A stretch of 10,858 nt of DNA from Thiofilum sp. (GTDB taxonomy: Bacteria > Pseudomonadota > Gammaproteobacteria > Thiotrichales > Thiotrichaceae), in the NCBI RefSeq assembly GCF_016711335.1, contig NZ_JADJTF010000008.1, forward strand, positions 1 to 10,858, read 5' to 3'. The translations under genes and the position numbers were made by a program. The notes beneath the pieces were generated by a model. That model made no database searches. It was not told where the DNA came from and saw only the letters and a list, made by a program, of their open reading frames with translations. Numbering within the stretch: position 1 is the stretch's first letter; each line of letters opens with the position of its first letter. Positions 1 to 7,111 of the stretch are shown here, piece by piece.

Positions 1-50
1 AGCGCCGCCTCGGCGCTGGCCCGATGGGCTGGTGCTGCCGGTGGGCGCAT
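1..50 (-). CDS. Start of a further gene running off the left edge
   Basis: An ATG at 50 overlaps the preceding stop (TGATG, the same junction style seen elsewhere). The first 16 codons read MRPPAAPAHRASAEAA and remain open at the window edge. Too short to judge. Confidence 0.3.
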   Translation of the reverse strand, partial: MRPPAAPAHRASAEAA

Positions 51-704
51 CACCGCCTCCCGATGGCCAGTCCCGAGAGGTGGAAAACAATGGGGCTAAG
101 CGCCTCCAGGAAGGCCATGTTGGCGACCTGCCGCTGGGACCAGGCGGGGTGCGGACGTGGTCCGAAGGAGCCGTGGGCGTCCCTGGATCTTGCCGCCGGC
201 GTGGCGAGCGTCGCCGCGCCGCGGTCACTCTTGTCACGGCGTGGTGGAGAACGTCGGCGACCGCCTCCATCATCCTCCCGGCGTTGATTTTGGCGGTTGC
301 CGGAGTAGCTGCATCGTCCGGGCGTCAGCTGAGGGACCCGGCCCGCACTGCTGGCCTCATTCGGCGCCTTGCGGAACCTCGACTGATCGAAGGGGCCGCC
401 TCGAGGAGCCGCCCGCCGCCTCGGCACCGGCGCCAGGGGCCTTCACCGGTGCGAGCCGCCGACGCGGTCGCTTCCGAAGTGAAGAGCACGGCCGCCCCGC
501 CGGCGCGCCGCCGGCCATCGCCCGAAACTCCTCGACCACCTCCACCCGCGGCGAACCGCTCCGACGCACTCCGCGTGACGCCGGGCGCCGGTAGCCATCA
601 TGGAGGTGAGGACGTCACCTTCCGGCGGTAGGCCAGGTGGCGCTGGACGGCGAGATCCTCCTGCCGAGCCGCGCCTTGCTCCTCATCTGCCGCCGCCGGC
701 TCAT
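50..704 (-). CDS. Unidentified phage-operon protein (frame broken at least five times)
   Basis: About 218 residues from ATG 704, coupled by TGATG to the gene before. High-GC3 path in order: MSRRRQMRSKARLGRRI, a very basic start; VQRHLAYRRKV; MATGARRHAECVGAVRRG; VEVVEEFRAMAGGAPAGR; AVLFTSEATASAARTGEGPW; PFDQSRFRKAPNEASSAGRV; TAKINAGRMMEAVADVLHHA then VTRVTAA; and the clean C-terminus DAHGSFGPRPHPAWSQRQVA, NMAFLEALSPIVFHLSGLAI, GRR. Breaks are near 640, 560, 490, 385, 300 and 230. The C-terminal segment has a hydrophobic stretch that could insert in a membrane or pack in a core. The stop overlaps the next ATG. No family recognised. Treated as one gene because I see no internal SD or overlap, but two genes remain possible. 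Confidence 0.4.
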
Positions 705-1128
705 CACTGGGGAACCGTCAGGGTGGCGAGGGTGGGAATCTCCGCTCGGGCTGAGCTCGTCGGGCACGCGCCGGGGCCACGCGTAAAGGTGTATTGACAA
801 CGATCCGCTGCGGCTTCCGGGTGCGATCCTCCAGCGCCGGCAAGGATGTCCCAGGCCAGGCTTTCAAGCCGCGGATCCTGCCCTTGAGGGCGCCGCTGCC
901 CAGGTGTCGGTGATAGAGGCGCTGCTGGTGACCCACCTCGGCGTGTTCTGCGCCGCCATATCCGTGCCGCGGCCGCTAGGACCAGGCGAGGAAGAGCTTA
1001 GCCAGTAGGCGTCGGGGAGTGGATGACCTCCTTCTTTCGTCACCCGCCGGGCTGTAGGCGCCGGGGTCGGCCTCCCACCGCTTCAGCCGCTGAAAGGCGG
1101 CCCGCTCGCCGGTGGCTGCGGTCTTCAC
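704..1128 (-). CDS. Unidentified phage-operon coding region, possibly two short genes
   Basis: Begins at a GTG overlapping the previous stop: VKTAATGERAAFQRLKRWEA then DPGAYSPAG. Coding continues in other frames: VTKEGGHPLPDAYWLS, then HGYGGAEHAEVGHQQRLYHR and HLGSGALKGRIRGLKAW, then RIVVNT joined to HLYAWPRRVPDELSPSGD. The end is placed at 704 by a TGATG overlap with the next gene. A perfect AAGGAGGT lies inside at 1026-1033 without a start codon at the right distance, which may mean that a second gene starts there and that its start codon is mis-sequenced. Breaks are near 1035, 975 and 825. No family recognised; the middle segment is rich in His, Arg and Gln. Confidence 0.42.
1026..1033 (-). 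promoter_or_regulatory. Perfect Shine-Dalgarno sequence without a visible start codon
   Basis: The minus strand reads AAGGAGGT, fully complementary to the 16S 3' end, followed by CATCCACTCCCCGACGCC. No ATG, GTG or TTG lies within the usual 4-12 bases. Given the indel rate here, an altered start codon is likely; otherwise the match is chance within coding sequence. Confidence 0.3.
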
Positions 1129-1329
1129 ACCTGCCGCAGGTCGCGCGTTCGCTCTGCGCCTGGGGATGTGATGGGTCCGCCGGCCGTCGGGGTGAGCCAG
1201 TACCGCCCGCCGTCCCACCGCACCCACCGCCCGCGCGCCAGCGCCTCCGCCTCGGGCGCCCCTCACCTTCACCGCCACCGCTGCCGACCTCCCGCCACGC
1301 TGTGGGCCGGGCGTCAATGGCGAGTCCAA
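1125..1329 (-). CDS. Small unidentified phage-operon protein
   Basis: The second half is a strong, clean path: EAEALARGRWVRWDGGRYWL, TPTAGGPITSPGAERTRDLR, QV and stop. The W-x-x-W-D-G-G-R-Y-W pattern suggests a short beta sheet. The first half is less certain: either LDSPLTPGPQRGGRSAAVAV then KVRGA (from a TTG at 1329), or LAIDARPTAWREVGSGG in another frame; both have good GC3. A break near 1255 joins either to the second half. The stop overlaps the next start as GTGTGA. Function unknown. Confidence 0.45.
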
Positions 1330-1358
1330 AAATCGCAGGCAGAGAAGAAGCGGGCGGC

Positions 1359-1583
1359 TTAGGTTTGCTGAGAGCTGGCGCCCGCTTTTACTAGTACTTT
1401 CCAGGAGAGCCGACAAACAGTTTTGAACCAGTTGGTATTGCCCACTGATTTACGAATCACGAAGGGTATCCAAACCGGTTCGCCGGAAGCCCGCAGTTGC
1501 GCGGCCTCCTTTGGCTCCCCGTTGGCTCCCGCTGGATCGCGGGCTGTGGTACGGGTGCGGCTAACAGGGCGGTCAGACGTCAT
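1359..1583 (-). CDS. 74-residue reading frame in an AT-richer patch, doubtful
   Basis: MTSDRPVSRTRTTARD, then EAAQLRASGEPVWIPFVIRK and SVGNTNWFKTVCRLSWKVLV, ending GASSQQT. Unlike its neighbours it is open without any frame break for 225 bases, with GGGAAG eleven bases before the ATG. Codon use differs sharply: the second half uses many A/T-ending codons (AAA, ATT, CGT, GTA, CTA). It may be a real gene of other origin, or a chance frame through non-coding DNA between 1380 and 1480. No family recognised. Confidence 0.28.
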   Translation of the reverse strand: MTSDRPVSRTRTTARDPAGANGEPKEAAQLRASGEPVWIPFVIRKSVGNTNWFKTVCRLSWKVLVKAGASSQQT

Positions 1584-1636
1584 GGCTTCCCTGCCCCGCT
1601 GGCTGCCTGCCGAGAATTCGGCCAGCGGGCGAGCGC

Positions 1637-2066
1637 TCAGCTGCTGGAGCTCAGCCGGGAGAGCAGGGGCGGACTCAGGATCCCGGACCAGCCAGGCCGT
1701 TGCCGACCGCCGGCCAACAGGACAAGGTCCAGCTGAGCGGCGACCGAGAACCGCCCGCGGCCGCTGGCGGCCAGGGGAGCGGGGGCCCTGGTCAGCCCCT
1801 CAATCGGCGGCTCCCGCCGTGCGGGGAGACGGGCTGGCGGCTGGCGCCCAGGCCGCTGGGCGGCCGGAAACCGCAGGGTGATGAGCTGGTCCTGCCGGGC
1901 TGCACCAGCACCATGGCGTGGCCCATCCACGCCCCTCCCTGGAGGTCTGCCCGTTCAGCCGGCACCCCAACTGACAGCTGGCATCCCTCCCCGCTGACAC
2001 ACACAGGCTGCAGGTGGGGCTCAGCCGCCGCCCCGCATATGGGGCTTCAGGTCTGGGATGATTCAT
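1637..2066 (-). CDS. Unidentified phage-operon protein with a Cys-rich N-terminal region
   Basis: About 143 residues. The start at 2066 is set by the ATGA overlap and by a good SD (GGAGGCGGAAG). It begins MNHPRPEAPYAGRRLSPTCS with Cys at CSLCVS and then GCQLSVG; after a break near 2000 it reads VPAERADLQGGAWMGHAMVL, and after another near 1890 DQLITLRFPAAQRPGRQPPA. The rest is clean: REPPIEGLTRAPAPLAASG, FSVAAQLDLVLLAGGRQRPG and a Ser-rich end LSRLSSSS. GC3 is very high throughout this path. No recognised domain. The Cys residues could bind a metal, but spacing is not a known finger. Confidence 0.5.
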
Positions 2067-2711
2067 CTTCCGCCTCCGCCCAGCGCCTGCTGGCCTCCCC
2101 CGCAGACGTCGTGGGCCGAGGCTCGGCAGAGTCCGGGTGGAATGGTCGGCTCCCCGCGCCCCCCCTCTCGCAAGTCGGGGTCACTGCCATTGGCCCGCCA
2201 GGAGACAGCTGCTGGCCACGACCACCCGCCAGAGGCGCCGCCGCGGTCCGGCGAGCCAGAAGGTGAAGCTTGCCGACTCCCTCTCGAACCCCTTCGAAGC
2301 GCGGCAGGCGGCCAGGGCCCTCGCCAGCGTCCTCGGGCCAGCGTCCAGGAAGTCGCCAGCGGCGATCCTGGCGTGGAGGCGACGTGGCGATCCGCTTCAC
2401 CTCCGCCGCGTAGGACCGCCGAGCGCGTACAGCCCGGCCAGACTGCTGGCGGAGGTTGGCCGCCCTGGTGACCGCTACGCGGGGCACCTGCGTCCCTGGC
2501 TGCAACGGCGGGGTGGCCCCTCGCGGCGCCCTCGGTGGCCTCGGGCGGCTTCTGACCGAAAGCGCACTGCCAGGAGCCGCGGAGGCACCGCTGCCGCCGC
2601 AGCCGTTGGCCATGCCCGTCGCTCCGCAGAGCCTCGGCGCTCCATCCATGCTGTTGCCGGGGTCGATAAGCTGTCACCAACCTTCAGGAGGCCTTCTTCT
2701 TCTCGTTTCAT
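2063..2711 (-). CDS. Unidentified phage-operon protein (frame broken several times)
   Basis: About 215 residues, starting MKREEEGLLKVGDS at an ATG with GAGG six bases ahead. The high-GC3 path then moves between frames: LIDPGNSMDGAPRLCGATGM and ANGCGGSGASAAPGS; QCAFGQKPPEATEGAARGHP and AVAARDAG; RAANLRQQSGRAV; YAAEVKRIATSP; LHARIAAGDFLDAGPRTLAR, ALAACRASKGFERESASFTF and WLAGP; ending ANGSDPDLREGGRGEPTIPP and AHDVCGGGQQALGGGGR. The terminal TGA overlaps the next ATG (ATGA). Breaks are near 2665, 2565, 2480, 2370 and 2215. The middle is helical, the ends Gly-rich and flexible. I recognise no family. Its place after the tail genes would allow a baseplate, fibre or late accessory role, but nothing in the sequence shows which. 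Confidence 0.5.
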
Positions 2712-2778
2712 GTCGTCCTCAGGCCACCTCTGCAGGATGGAGCGGCGTGGCTGAGCGGACCATCGCCCTCCGTCAGGT

Positions 2779-2895
2779 TTAGCAGGAGCGCGGCGTCGTA
2801 GCAAGAAACTGCCCTGGCCGCGAGGCGCCGAGGTCGTTGATTTCGTCGACGACCTCGGGGGCGTCAGGTGGCCCCCGTCACCGGCCCAGGGCCAT
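2779..2895 (-). pseudogene. Short disrupted reading frame encoding EVVDEINDL
   Basis: From ATG at 2895 the same frame hits a TGA after five codons, then continues DAPEVVDEINDLGASRPGQF to a TAA at 2779. Two compensating indels in the flanking G and C runs would give one 38-residue product. The core VVDEINDL closely matches VVDETNDL in the gene at 9651-9863. It may be a tiny gene, a remnant of that gene, or simply the coding shadow of the palindrome at 2828-2858. No clear SD is present. Confidence 0.22.
2828..2858. repeat. 31-bp imperfect palindrome, copy 1 of a pair
   Basis: Arms ccgaggtcgttga and tcgacgacctcgg pair at 12 of 13 positions around tttcg. The core 27 bases are identical to the site at 9771-9797 at 24 positions. 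No T-run follows on either strand, so it is not a standard terminator. Confidence 0.65.
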
Positions 2896-2913
2896 GGCCT
2901 GAGGCGCGGAGGA

Positions 2914-3030
2914 CTACCCCGCGCCGCCAAGTGGGTTACATCTGGTGGCCGCCCAGAGCGCGCCCGCCAGAGTGACGAGCCCAGAGAGGATGAGCCGGCC
3001 GTGAGGCAGGCTGGCGTCAGGCACGTCCAT
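2914..3030 (-). CDS. Small single-span membrane peptide candidate
   Basis: A 38-residue reading frame: MDVPDASLPHG, a hydrophobic run RLILSGLVTLAGALWAATRC, then NPLGGAG. The run of about 17 apolar residues would span a membrane once, with the N-terminus short and acidic. It overlaps the end of the preceding gene by 14 bases and uses high-GC3 codons, but there is no good SD. A small membrane protein after tail genes could be a holin or holin-like peptide; I see no lysin beside it. The evidence is only the frame and hydrophobicity. Confidence 0.38.
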   Translation of the reverse strand: MDVPDASLPHGRLILSGLVTLAGALWAATRCNPLGGAG

Positions 3031-3207
3031 GTCGGGGTGGCCCGCTGCCGTCCCAGGCGTCGACCACCCGCGCGAGCCGCTCCTCGAGCGTCAGCCAGCC
3101 AGGCGGGCGTCTCCGGAGCCAGGTCCAGGCGTCGTCAGGGAGGCGCACGGAGATGCGGGAGGCTGGCGTCCCGCAGGATGGTAGGCCCGGCCCGTCTTCA
3201 GGTTCAT
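3017..3207 (-). CDS. Ribbon-helix-helix-like small protein
   Basis: About 63 residues: MNLKTGRAY, then after a break near 3180 a segment ISVRLPDDAWTWLRRRP, and LTLEERLARVVDAWDG. A beta-strand ISVRLPDD followed by two helices with a WxWL and an LxERLxRVV pattern is the layout of Arc/CopG-type ribbon-helix-helix DNA-binding proteins (typical strand R-x-S-V-R-L-P-D-E). Such proteins act as dimers that bind operators with the strand. If right, it would be a third regulator in the window, placed after the tail genes. The start at 3207 lacks a strong SD, and the frame is open upstream, so it may be a C-terminal domain of the preceding gene. Its stop lies inside the start of the next small gene. Confidence 0.42.
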
Positions 3208-3499
3208 GCTGACCCCCACGGCGCGGTCCCACCGCTGGACCATCGGCGCTCTTGCGTCGGTGAGGCGGAGGCCTGGCCTGGCCGGCGCGCGCGTCCCCGC
3301 GGAGGTGGCGGCCTGTAGCCGACCATCGCGCCGCCACCTCAGCGAGATCTCCTGAGGGGACGCCTCCCAGTACGTGGCCAGGAAATCCACCTGCTCCAAG
3401 CGGCTTGGTATTCTCGTCCACCCACTCCCATCGCCAACGCCGTCGCGATGATCCGCCCGTAGAGCCGGTCCCAGCCTGGCTGCTGGCTCGGGCCTGGCA
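3208..3499 (-). CDS. Unidentified tail-region protein following chaperone paralogue B
   Basis: Best read from a TTG at 3499, with a G-rich GGGGGAA ten bases upstream: PGPSQQPGWDRLYGRIIATA, LAMG, then after a break near 3430 RLEQVDFLATYWEASPQEIS and LRWRRDGRLQAATSAG. GC3 is high in both parts. The segment DFLATYWEASPQEI resembles the kind of short helical region found in the frameshift-extended partner of phage tail chaperones, but I cannot confirm that family. The coding frame runs on through LRLTDARAPMVQRWDRAVGV without a stop into the MNLKTG start at 3207, so this may be the N-terminal part of one larger protein that includes the next feature. The boundary used is a choice, not an observation. 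Confidence 0.45.
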
Positions 3500-3502
3500 A
3501 CG

Positions 3503-3804
3503 CCTATTCCCCCCGGGTCGCAACTCTTGAATCCGGCGGCTCCTGGACTGGGCCACCGTCTCCTTCAGCCCATCGACGTCCACCAGGTCGAGCAGCTCTC
3601 GGCCGTGAGGTCCGGACTGGCCTTCACCAGCAGGTGGTGGAGGACCTCCGCCGCGCCCTGGAAGCCATCGGACGTTCCCGCCCCTGGCCAGCTTCGACTG
3701 CGCGGCTGAGACCGCCTTCGCGACGGCCAGCGTGGCCTTGGGGGACGATGAACTTGCAGGTCGCCGATGGTGACGCGGCCGCCCTCTTTGCAGGTCTGGC
3801 TCAT
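3503..3804 (-). CDS. Possible tail assembly chaperone, paralogue B
   Basis: About 100 residues from the ATG at 3804, which overlaps the tape measure stop. Joined across indels it reads MSQTCKEGGRVTIGDLQ, KFIVPKATLAVAKAVSAAQS, GFQGAAEVLHHLLVKASPDL, TAEELLDLVDVDGLKETVAQ and EAAGFKS. It aligns over nearly its whole length with the gene at 5911-6202: FIVPKA-L, G-A-(V/I)-H-L-V-x-x-x-P, T-EEL-DL, ETVA and EAAG match in order and the lengths agree. Breaks are near 3755, 3685, 3605 and 3550. The stop used is TAG at 3503; another frame stays open through this point. Chaperones normally precede the tape measure gene, so a copy after it is odd. It may be a duplicated chaperone or a related small tail protein with another job. 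Confidence 0.6.
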
Positions 3805-5325
3805 CTCCCCTGCCTGGGCGGCGACGAAAGGCCTCACCAATGGCCTCCTTCAGGGGGCCCGGGTTGTCGAGGAGGAGCCGGCGCACGCTCTTGGCGTCGG
3901 TGGCGCTGATGTTGATGGTCACGTTCGTCCGCCCGCCCATCCCGCCCAGCTCGTTGTTCGGCACGATGCCGCCGGAGGCGCCCGGGACGAAGAGCTCTGG
4001 CCCCCGCTCGCCGACGATGTAGGGGGCGCCCGCCGTCACCGGCCCACCCAGGCCCGGTACTCCGGAACAGAGGCGATGGCGGCCACCATGGCCACGCCCG
4101 CCGCGGCCGCGTTGAGCCAGCCCCAGGGGCCGGCTGTGGCCGACAGGGCGATCGCCAGCCGCACGGCCTGCTGGATCATTCCGGCCGATGTAGCCAAACC
4201 ATGCCGAGGCCGCGGCGCCGATGGCCGAGCCGACGCCGGCGAGGGCGCCTGAGATGTTCCGCCCGACCTCCACCCATGCCATCTGCGCTTGCCGAGCGTC
4301 TGCGCTGGAGCTTCTCCGCAGCCTTTTCATGGCGCCTCGCCCGAACATCGAACGCCGCCTGACCCACGGTGGCGCGCTTCTCGAGGGCCTTTGGTCCTCC
4401 TCCCGCCTCCTTCTTCTTCTCTTCGCCCGCGCCACCCGATCGAGGTGGGCATAGAAGCCCTGGTAACGGCGATTCAATCTCGGCCTTCTCCTTCAGGGTC
4501 CGCTCCTTTGGCCTTGGCCTCCCGGTCCCGCTCCGCCTGGTCATCAGCGAGCCGGCGGGCGTTCTCGAGCCCGGATGGAGGCCGCCATGGCGATCCGATT
4601 GCGCCGGTCCTCGAAGGCCTGCTGCAGCGCCAGCAGCTCGGCGTGCGCTCGCTCCGCCACCCGAGCGCCGCCGCCGCAGCGTCGATGCGGTCCTGCTGCC
4701 CGTAGGTGACTTCGTTCGCGTCCTGCTGGCCCTGGAGGAGGTCGAGCGCCGCCCGCTTCGCCTCCATCTCGGCTCGCGCGCAGCGATGGCCGGGTTCATC
4801 GCCGCGGAGTTGGCGGCGAGCCCAGCGTCCTTGGCGCCCACGCCGCGGGCCTTCGCGTTGAAGTCCTGCACCGCCTTGGCAGCGGCGACGGCATCCTGCT
4901 TCAGCTCTCGAAGACCCTGGTCGTTGACCTTCTTCGCCTCCGCCGCGGCCGCCTTCTGCTTGCCGAGGTGATCGGCCAGCGCCTGGACCCCAGTTGCGCC
5001 AGGGCCAGGCCGGCACCCACCACCCCGCCGCCGAGGAAGATGGAGCCGAGGCCGGTCAGCGCCACCTGAGCGGACTTGCCTGCCGGCCCGAGCTCACCCC
5101 AGGCTCTGGGTGAAGAATATCATCGTCTCGCGGGCCTTGCCGGTGCGCTCCTTCAGCTTCGCCATGAGCTTCTCTTCGCCGCCCTGGACCGCAGGAGCGA
5201 GCGCAGAGCCGAAGACCTGGGAGGTGTCGGTGACCTGCTTCTTCAGGTTCAGCAACTCGGTCCGGGCGCCGCTTGCGTCCGCGATCACCCTTGATCTGCG
5301 TCGTAACCGTCGATGAGTCGCTCAT
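3801..5325 (-). CDS. Tail tape measure protein (frame broken many times)
   Basis: Sets tail length and lies inside the tail tube. About 508 residues when joined, which is short for a tape measure and suits a short siphovirus-type tail. Start MSDSSTVTTQIKG; next IADASGARTELLNLKKQVTD, a hydrophobic GSIFLGGGVVGAGLALAQLG near residue 95, then helical, Ala/Lys/Gln-rich stretches (QKAAAAEAKKVNDQGLRELK). Further on are the membrane-like segments ISGALAGVGSAIGAAASAWF and LAIALSATAGPWGWLNAAAA. The C-terminus carries the family hallmark GGPVTAGAPYIVGERGPELF followed by VPGASGGIVPNNE, then NVTINISATDAKSVRRLL and LKEAIGEAFVAAQAG. Breaks lie near 5280, 5095, 4985, 4780, 4650 and 4480, among others. The end is set by the ATGA overlap with the next gene. 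No peptidase or lysozyme domain was seen. Confidence 0.82.
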
Positions 5326-5898
5326 CAGATCCCCGCCGTCAGAGACGGCGCCGGCGTTCATGGCGTTGTTGATGACTTCGCTCAGCGAGTTGCGGACTCG
5401 GTTGCCGAACGCCGTCTTCTTCAGGTTCCAGGTCCCGCTCCATGAACGGGTCACTCGCCTCGGCGTTCGGGCGGGCGTGCTGCTGGACTGGCACCAGCCG
5501 CCCGAGGGCGATGGCCTTCTTCAGGCCGCCCTCCTTGCCGTACCGCTGATCCTGCCGAAGTGCTTCTTCTTGAGGTCGGCGCTGGGAGCCCGGCGGAGGT
5601 GCTGCTTGGTTTCGTGCTGCTGGCCGATCAGGGTGACGAACGCGGCGTTGGACCGGATCCAGACCGCGCCGGTGATCGACGCCTGCTTGTCCGAGACCAC
5701 CGCCTTGACCGCCCGCCGCGTCTTGCCGGTCCGCACGTCCAACGAGCCGCCGGACAGGGGGCCCGTCGCCAGGTCCACCGCGAAGTCGGAGACCGTCGAG
5801 GTGATGGCGTCCTTCAGCGCCTCCCGGATCTTCCCGGGCAGGTTGTCGCAACGGACCTCGAGATCCTTCCAACCCTTCAGCTCCACCGCCGAAGACAT
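5325..5898 (-). CDS. HK97 gp10-like tail completion/minor tail protein (C-terminal part frameshifted)
   Basis: The first 125 residues are in one clean frame: MSSAVELKGWKDLEVRCDNL, PGKIREALKDAITSTVSDFA, the turn LDVRTGKTRRAVKAVV, then GAVWIRSNAAFVTLIGQQHE. The pattern of a GxxxL start, a long helix, a TG-R-(A/S)-turn and beta strands ending near a GT-x-H-type loop resembles the HK97 gp10 family, which helps join tail to head. After a break near 5530 it continues as GGLKKAIALGRLVPVQQHAR and DPFMERD, then, after another near 5425, NLKKTAFGNRVRNSLSEVIN with a closing helix, as in gp10 proteins (PF-x-x-A then helix). The stop is read as the TGA at 5325-5327, overlapping the tape measure ATG, if one G is removed from the adjacent GGGG run. 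Total is about 190 residues. Confidence 0.6.
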
Positions 5899-5910
5899 GG
5901 CGTCTCCCTG

Positions 5911-6202
5911 CTACGGGCTGGTGGGGCCGGTCCGGAGGCCGGCCGCTTCGAGGACCGAGGCGACGGTCTCGGTCATGGACTCCATCAAGATCAGGTCCAT
6001 GAGCTCCTCCACCGTGACGGCCGGGTAGTTCCGGACCACCAGCGTATGGACGATGCGCGCCATGCCAGTCAGGCCTCGTCCTCCCGTGCCGGCGCCGGCC
6101 CGGCGCATGATCTCCTGAACCGCGATGCCATCGCTCAGTTTGGCCTTCGGGACGATGAACTCGCGGCCGCCGACGTCGACGGCCTTCCCCTGATCCGTTC
6201 AT
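5911..6202 (-). CDS. Possible tail assembly chaperone, paralogue A
   Basis: About 97 residues, from the ATG at 6202 in an ATGA overlap. A single extra base in the GGGG run near 6186 must be discounted; the product then reads MNGSGKAVDVGGREFIVPKA, later MARIVHTLVVRNYP, VTVEELMDLILME and ETVASVLEAAGL. The size, acidic helical C-terminus and place two genes before the tape measure gene match phage tail assembly chaperones, which hold the tape measure protein while the tail tube forms. It shares FIVPKA-L, G-A-(I/V)-H-L-V, T-EEL-DL and TVA-V-EAAG with the gene at 3503-3804, so the two are paralogues. Function rests on size and place, not on a named motif. It could also be a tail terminator or other small tail factor. 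Confidence 0.6.
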
Positions 6203-6468
6203 GGCGCCCTCCCGGCGGCCAGCTGGCGAAGGCGGAGGGCGCGCATCCGCAGCCCGAGCGCCGTGGTGGTGTCCTGCGTCCGGGCGGCCGCGGCCCGCCG
6301 GCGCGAGCCGGTCCGGGCCTGCGTCTGCCGGTGCTTCGTCTTCCGGGCCCGGGCCTGCATCATCGTCTTCAGCGCCTTCGGATTCAGCCCCAGCTCCGCC
6401 GCGGCCCGCTTGGCAAAGGCCCCGGCAAAGGCCAGGGCGTGGGCCGACCCCATGCCGATGCAGATCAC
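6199..6468 (-). CDS. Small basic protein of the structural operon, unidentified
   Basis: 89 residues in a single frame, from a GTG that overlaps the upstream stop (GTGA) to a TGA that overlaps the next ATG (ATGA). It begins with an alanine-rich mildly hydrophobic segment (CIGMGSAHALAFAGAFAKRA), then LGLNPKALKTMM, and becomes strongly Arg/Gln-rich (ARARKTKHRQTQARTGSRRR). The charge suggests contact with nucleic acid or with an acidic protein surface. The double overlap and absence of a frame break argue that it is real. In comparable gene orders this position holds head-tail joining proteins, but nothing here identifies one. Confidence 0.6.
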   Translation of the reverse strand: MICIGMGSAHALAFAGAFAKRAAAELGLNPKALKTMMQARARKTKHRQTQARTGSRRRAAAARTQDTTTALGLRMRALRLRQLAAGRAP

Positions 6469-7099
6469 GCCGTCACCTTCGGCGCCGGGCCGGTCGTGCA
6501 CGTGCCGATGAAGTCGGCCGCGGTCTTCGGCCGGCTGGCCAGGACCGCGATCTGCACGGCGACCTGAAGCTCGGAGCCCGGGCCGGCGGCGCCGGCCTGG
6601 ACGACCGGGGACCACCGGGCGTGGCCGTCCACCTGGTGGGCCTTGCCTCCGGTGGCCACCAGCACCGCCCGGTCGAGCTCCACTCCGCGGTGCTGGAGCT
6701 CCCAAGCCGCGGCGCCCAGCTTGGCCAGGCCGGCCTGGAAGTCGGCGGTCAGCTTCTCGGCGCTGGCCTGCAGCGCCAGCAGCTGCCGGTCGAGCTCCAC
6801 GAGCTCGGCCCGGTTCTGGTCCAGCTGGGTCTCGGCGAGGGCCTTCTCCGCCGCGGCGCGGGCCTCGGCCGCCAGCTCGGCCTGGAACTCGGCCGACTTC
6901 ACGGCCTCCCTGCTGTCGCTGCAGGCGAACCGGGCGGAGGTCCACGGGACGGAGCCGATGTCCTGCCGCGCCCGGAAGTCCCCCCGCAGCTTGCGGTCGG
7001 CATCGACGGCCGCGGTCACGGCCCTCGCGGGCCTTGTCCAGCTGCTTGGCCGCAGCGGCGACTGCCTTTGCGGCGCTTCTCGATCTCGGTGTCGAACAT
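6465..7099 (-). CDS. Coiled-coil phage structural-region protein, unidentified
   Basis: About 211 residues. Starts MFDTEIEKR after a strong SD; two early indels (near 7070 and 7025) join AAKAVAAAAKQLDKARE to TAAVDADRKLRGDFRARQ. The central part is Ala/Glu/Leu-rich with clear heptads (EFQAELAAEARAAAEKALAE, RAELVELDRQLLALQASAEK), predicting a long coiled coil from about residue 65 to 130. The C-terminal third is different: ATGGKAHQVDGHARWSPVV and GSELQVAVQIAVLASRPKTA, likely a small beta-rich domain, ending PAPKVTA. The slot just after the capsid gene is where HK97-like phages place head-tail connector or head completion proteins, but I see no motif of those families. The gene ends in a GTGA overlap with the next. 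Function is unassigned. Confidence 0.72.
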
Positions 7100-7105
7100 G
7101 GTGAT

Positions 7106-7111
7106 CTCCTT
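7106..7111 (-). promoter_or_regulatory. Strong Shine-Dalgarno site overlapping the capsid stop
   Basis: The minus strand reads TAAGGAGATCACC then ATG. AAGGAG overlaps the TAA stop of the capsid gene and is spaced six bases from the start at 7099. It fixes the start of the coiled-coil protein gene. Confidence 0.75.

Noticed and set aside
1440..1480. Possible tRNA-like arm around ctgatttacgaatcacg and ccggttcgccgg
   Set aside because: The stem closes with a four-base loop rather than a seven-base anticodon loop, and no acceptor stem or proper T-arm can be paired.
3503..3804. Programmed frameshift in the chaperone-like gene, as in known tail chaperones
   Set aside because: Frame breaks occur everywhere in the window, including in capsid and helicase genes, so none here can be claimed as programmed. 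No clear slippery heptamer was identified.
3017..4477. Single long minus-strand frame of 486 codons
   Set aside because: It is a composite: real tape measure and chaperone-like segments are joined by out-of-frame stretches with low GC3, and independent start/stop overlaps at 3801-3804 and 3503 cut it into separate genes.
5339..6202. Minus-strand frame of 287 codons starting at the chaperone-like ATG
   Set aside because: Only short parts carry the real coding signal. The clean gp10-like frame 5521-5898 and the chaperone-like frame 5911-6108 lie in other phases and have family-like sequence.
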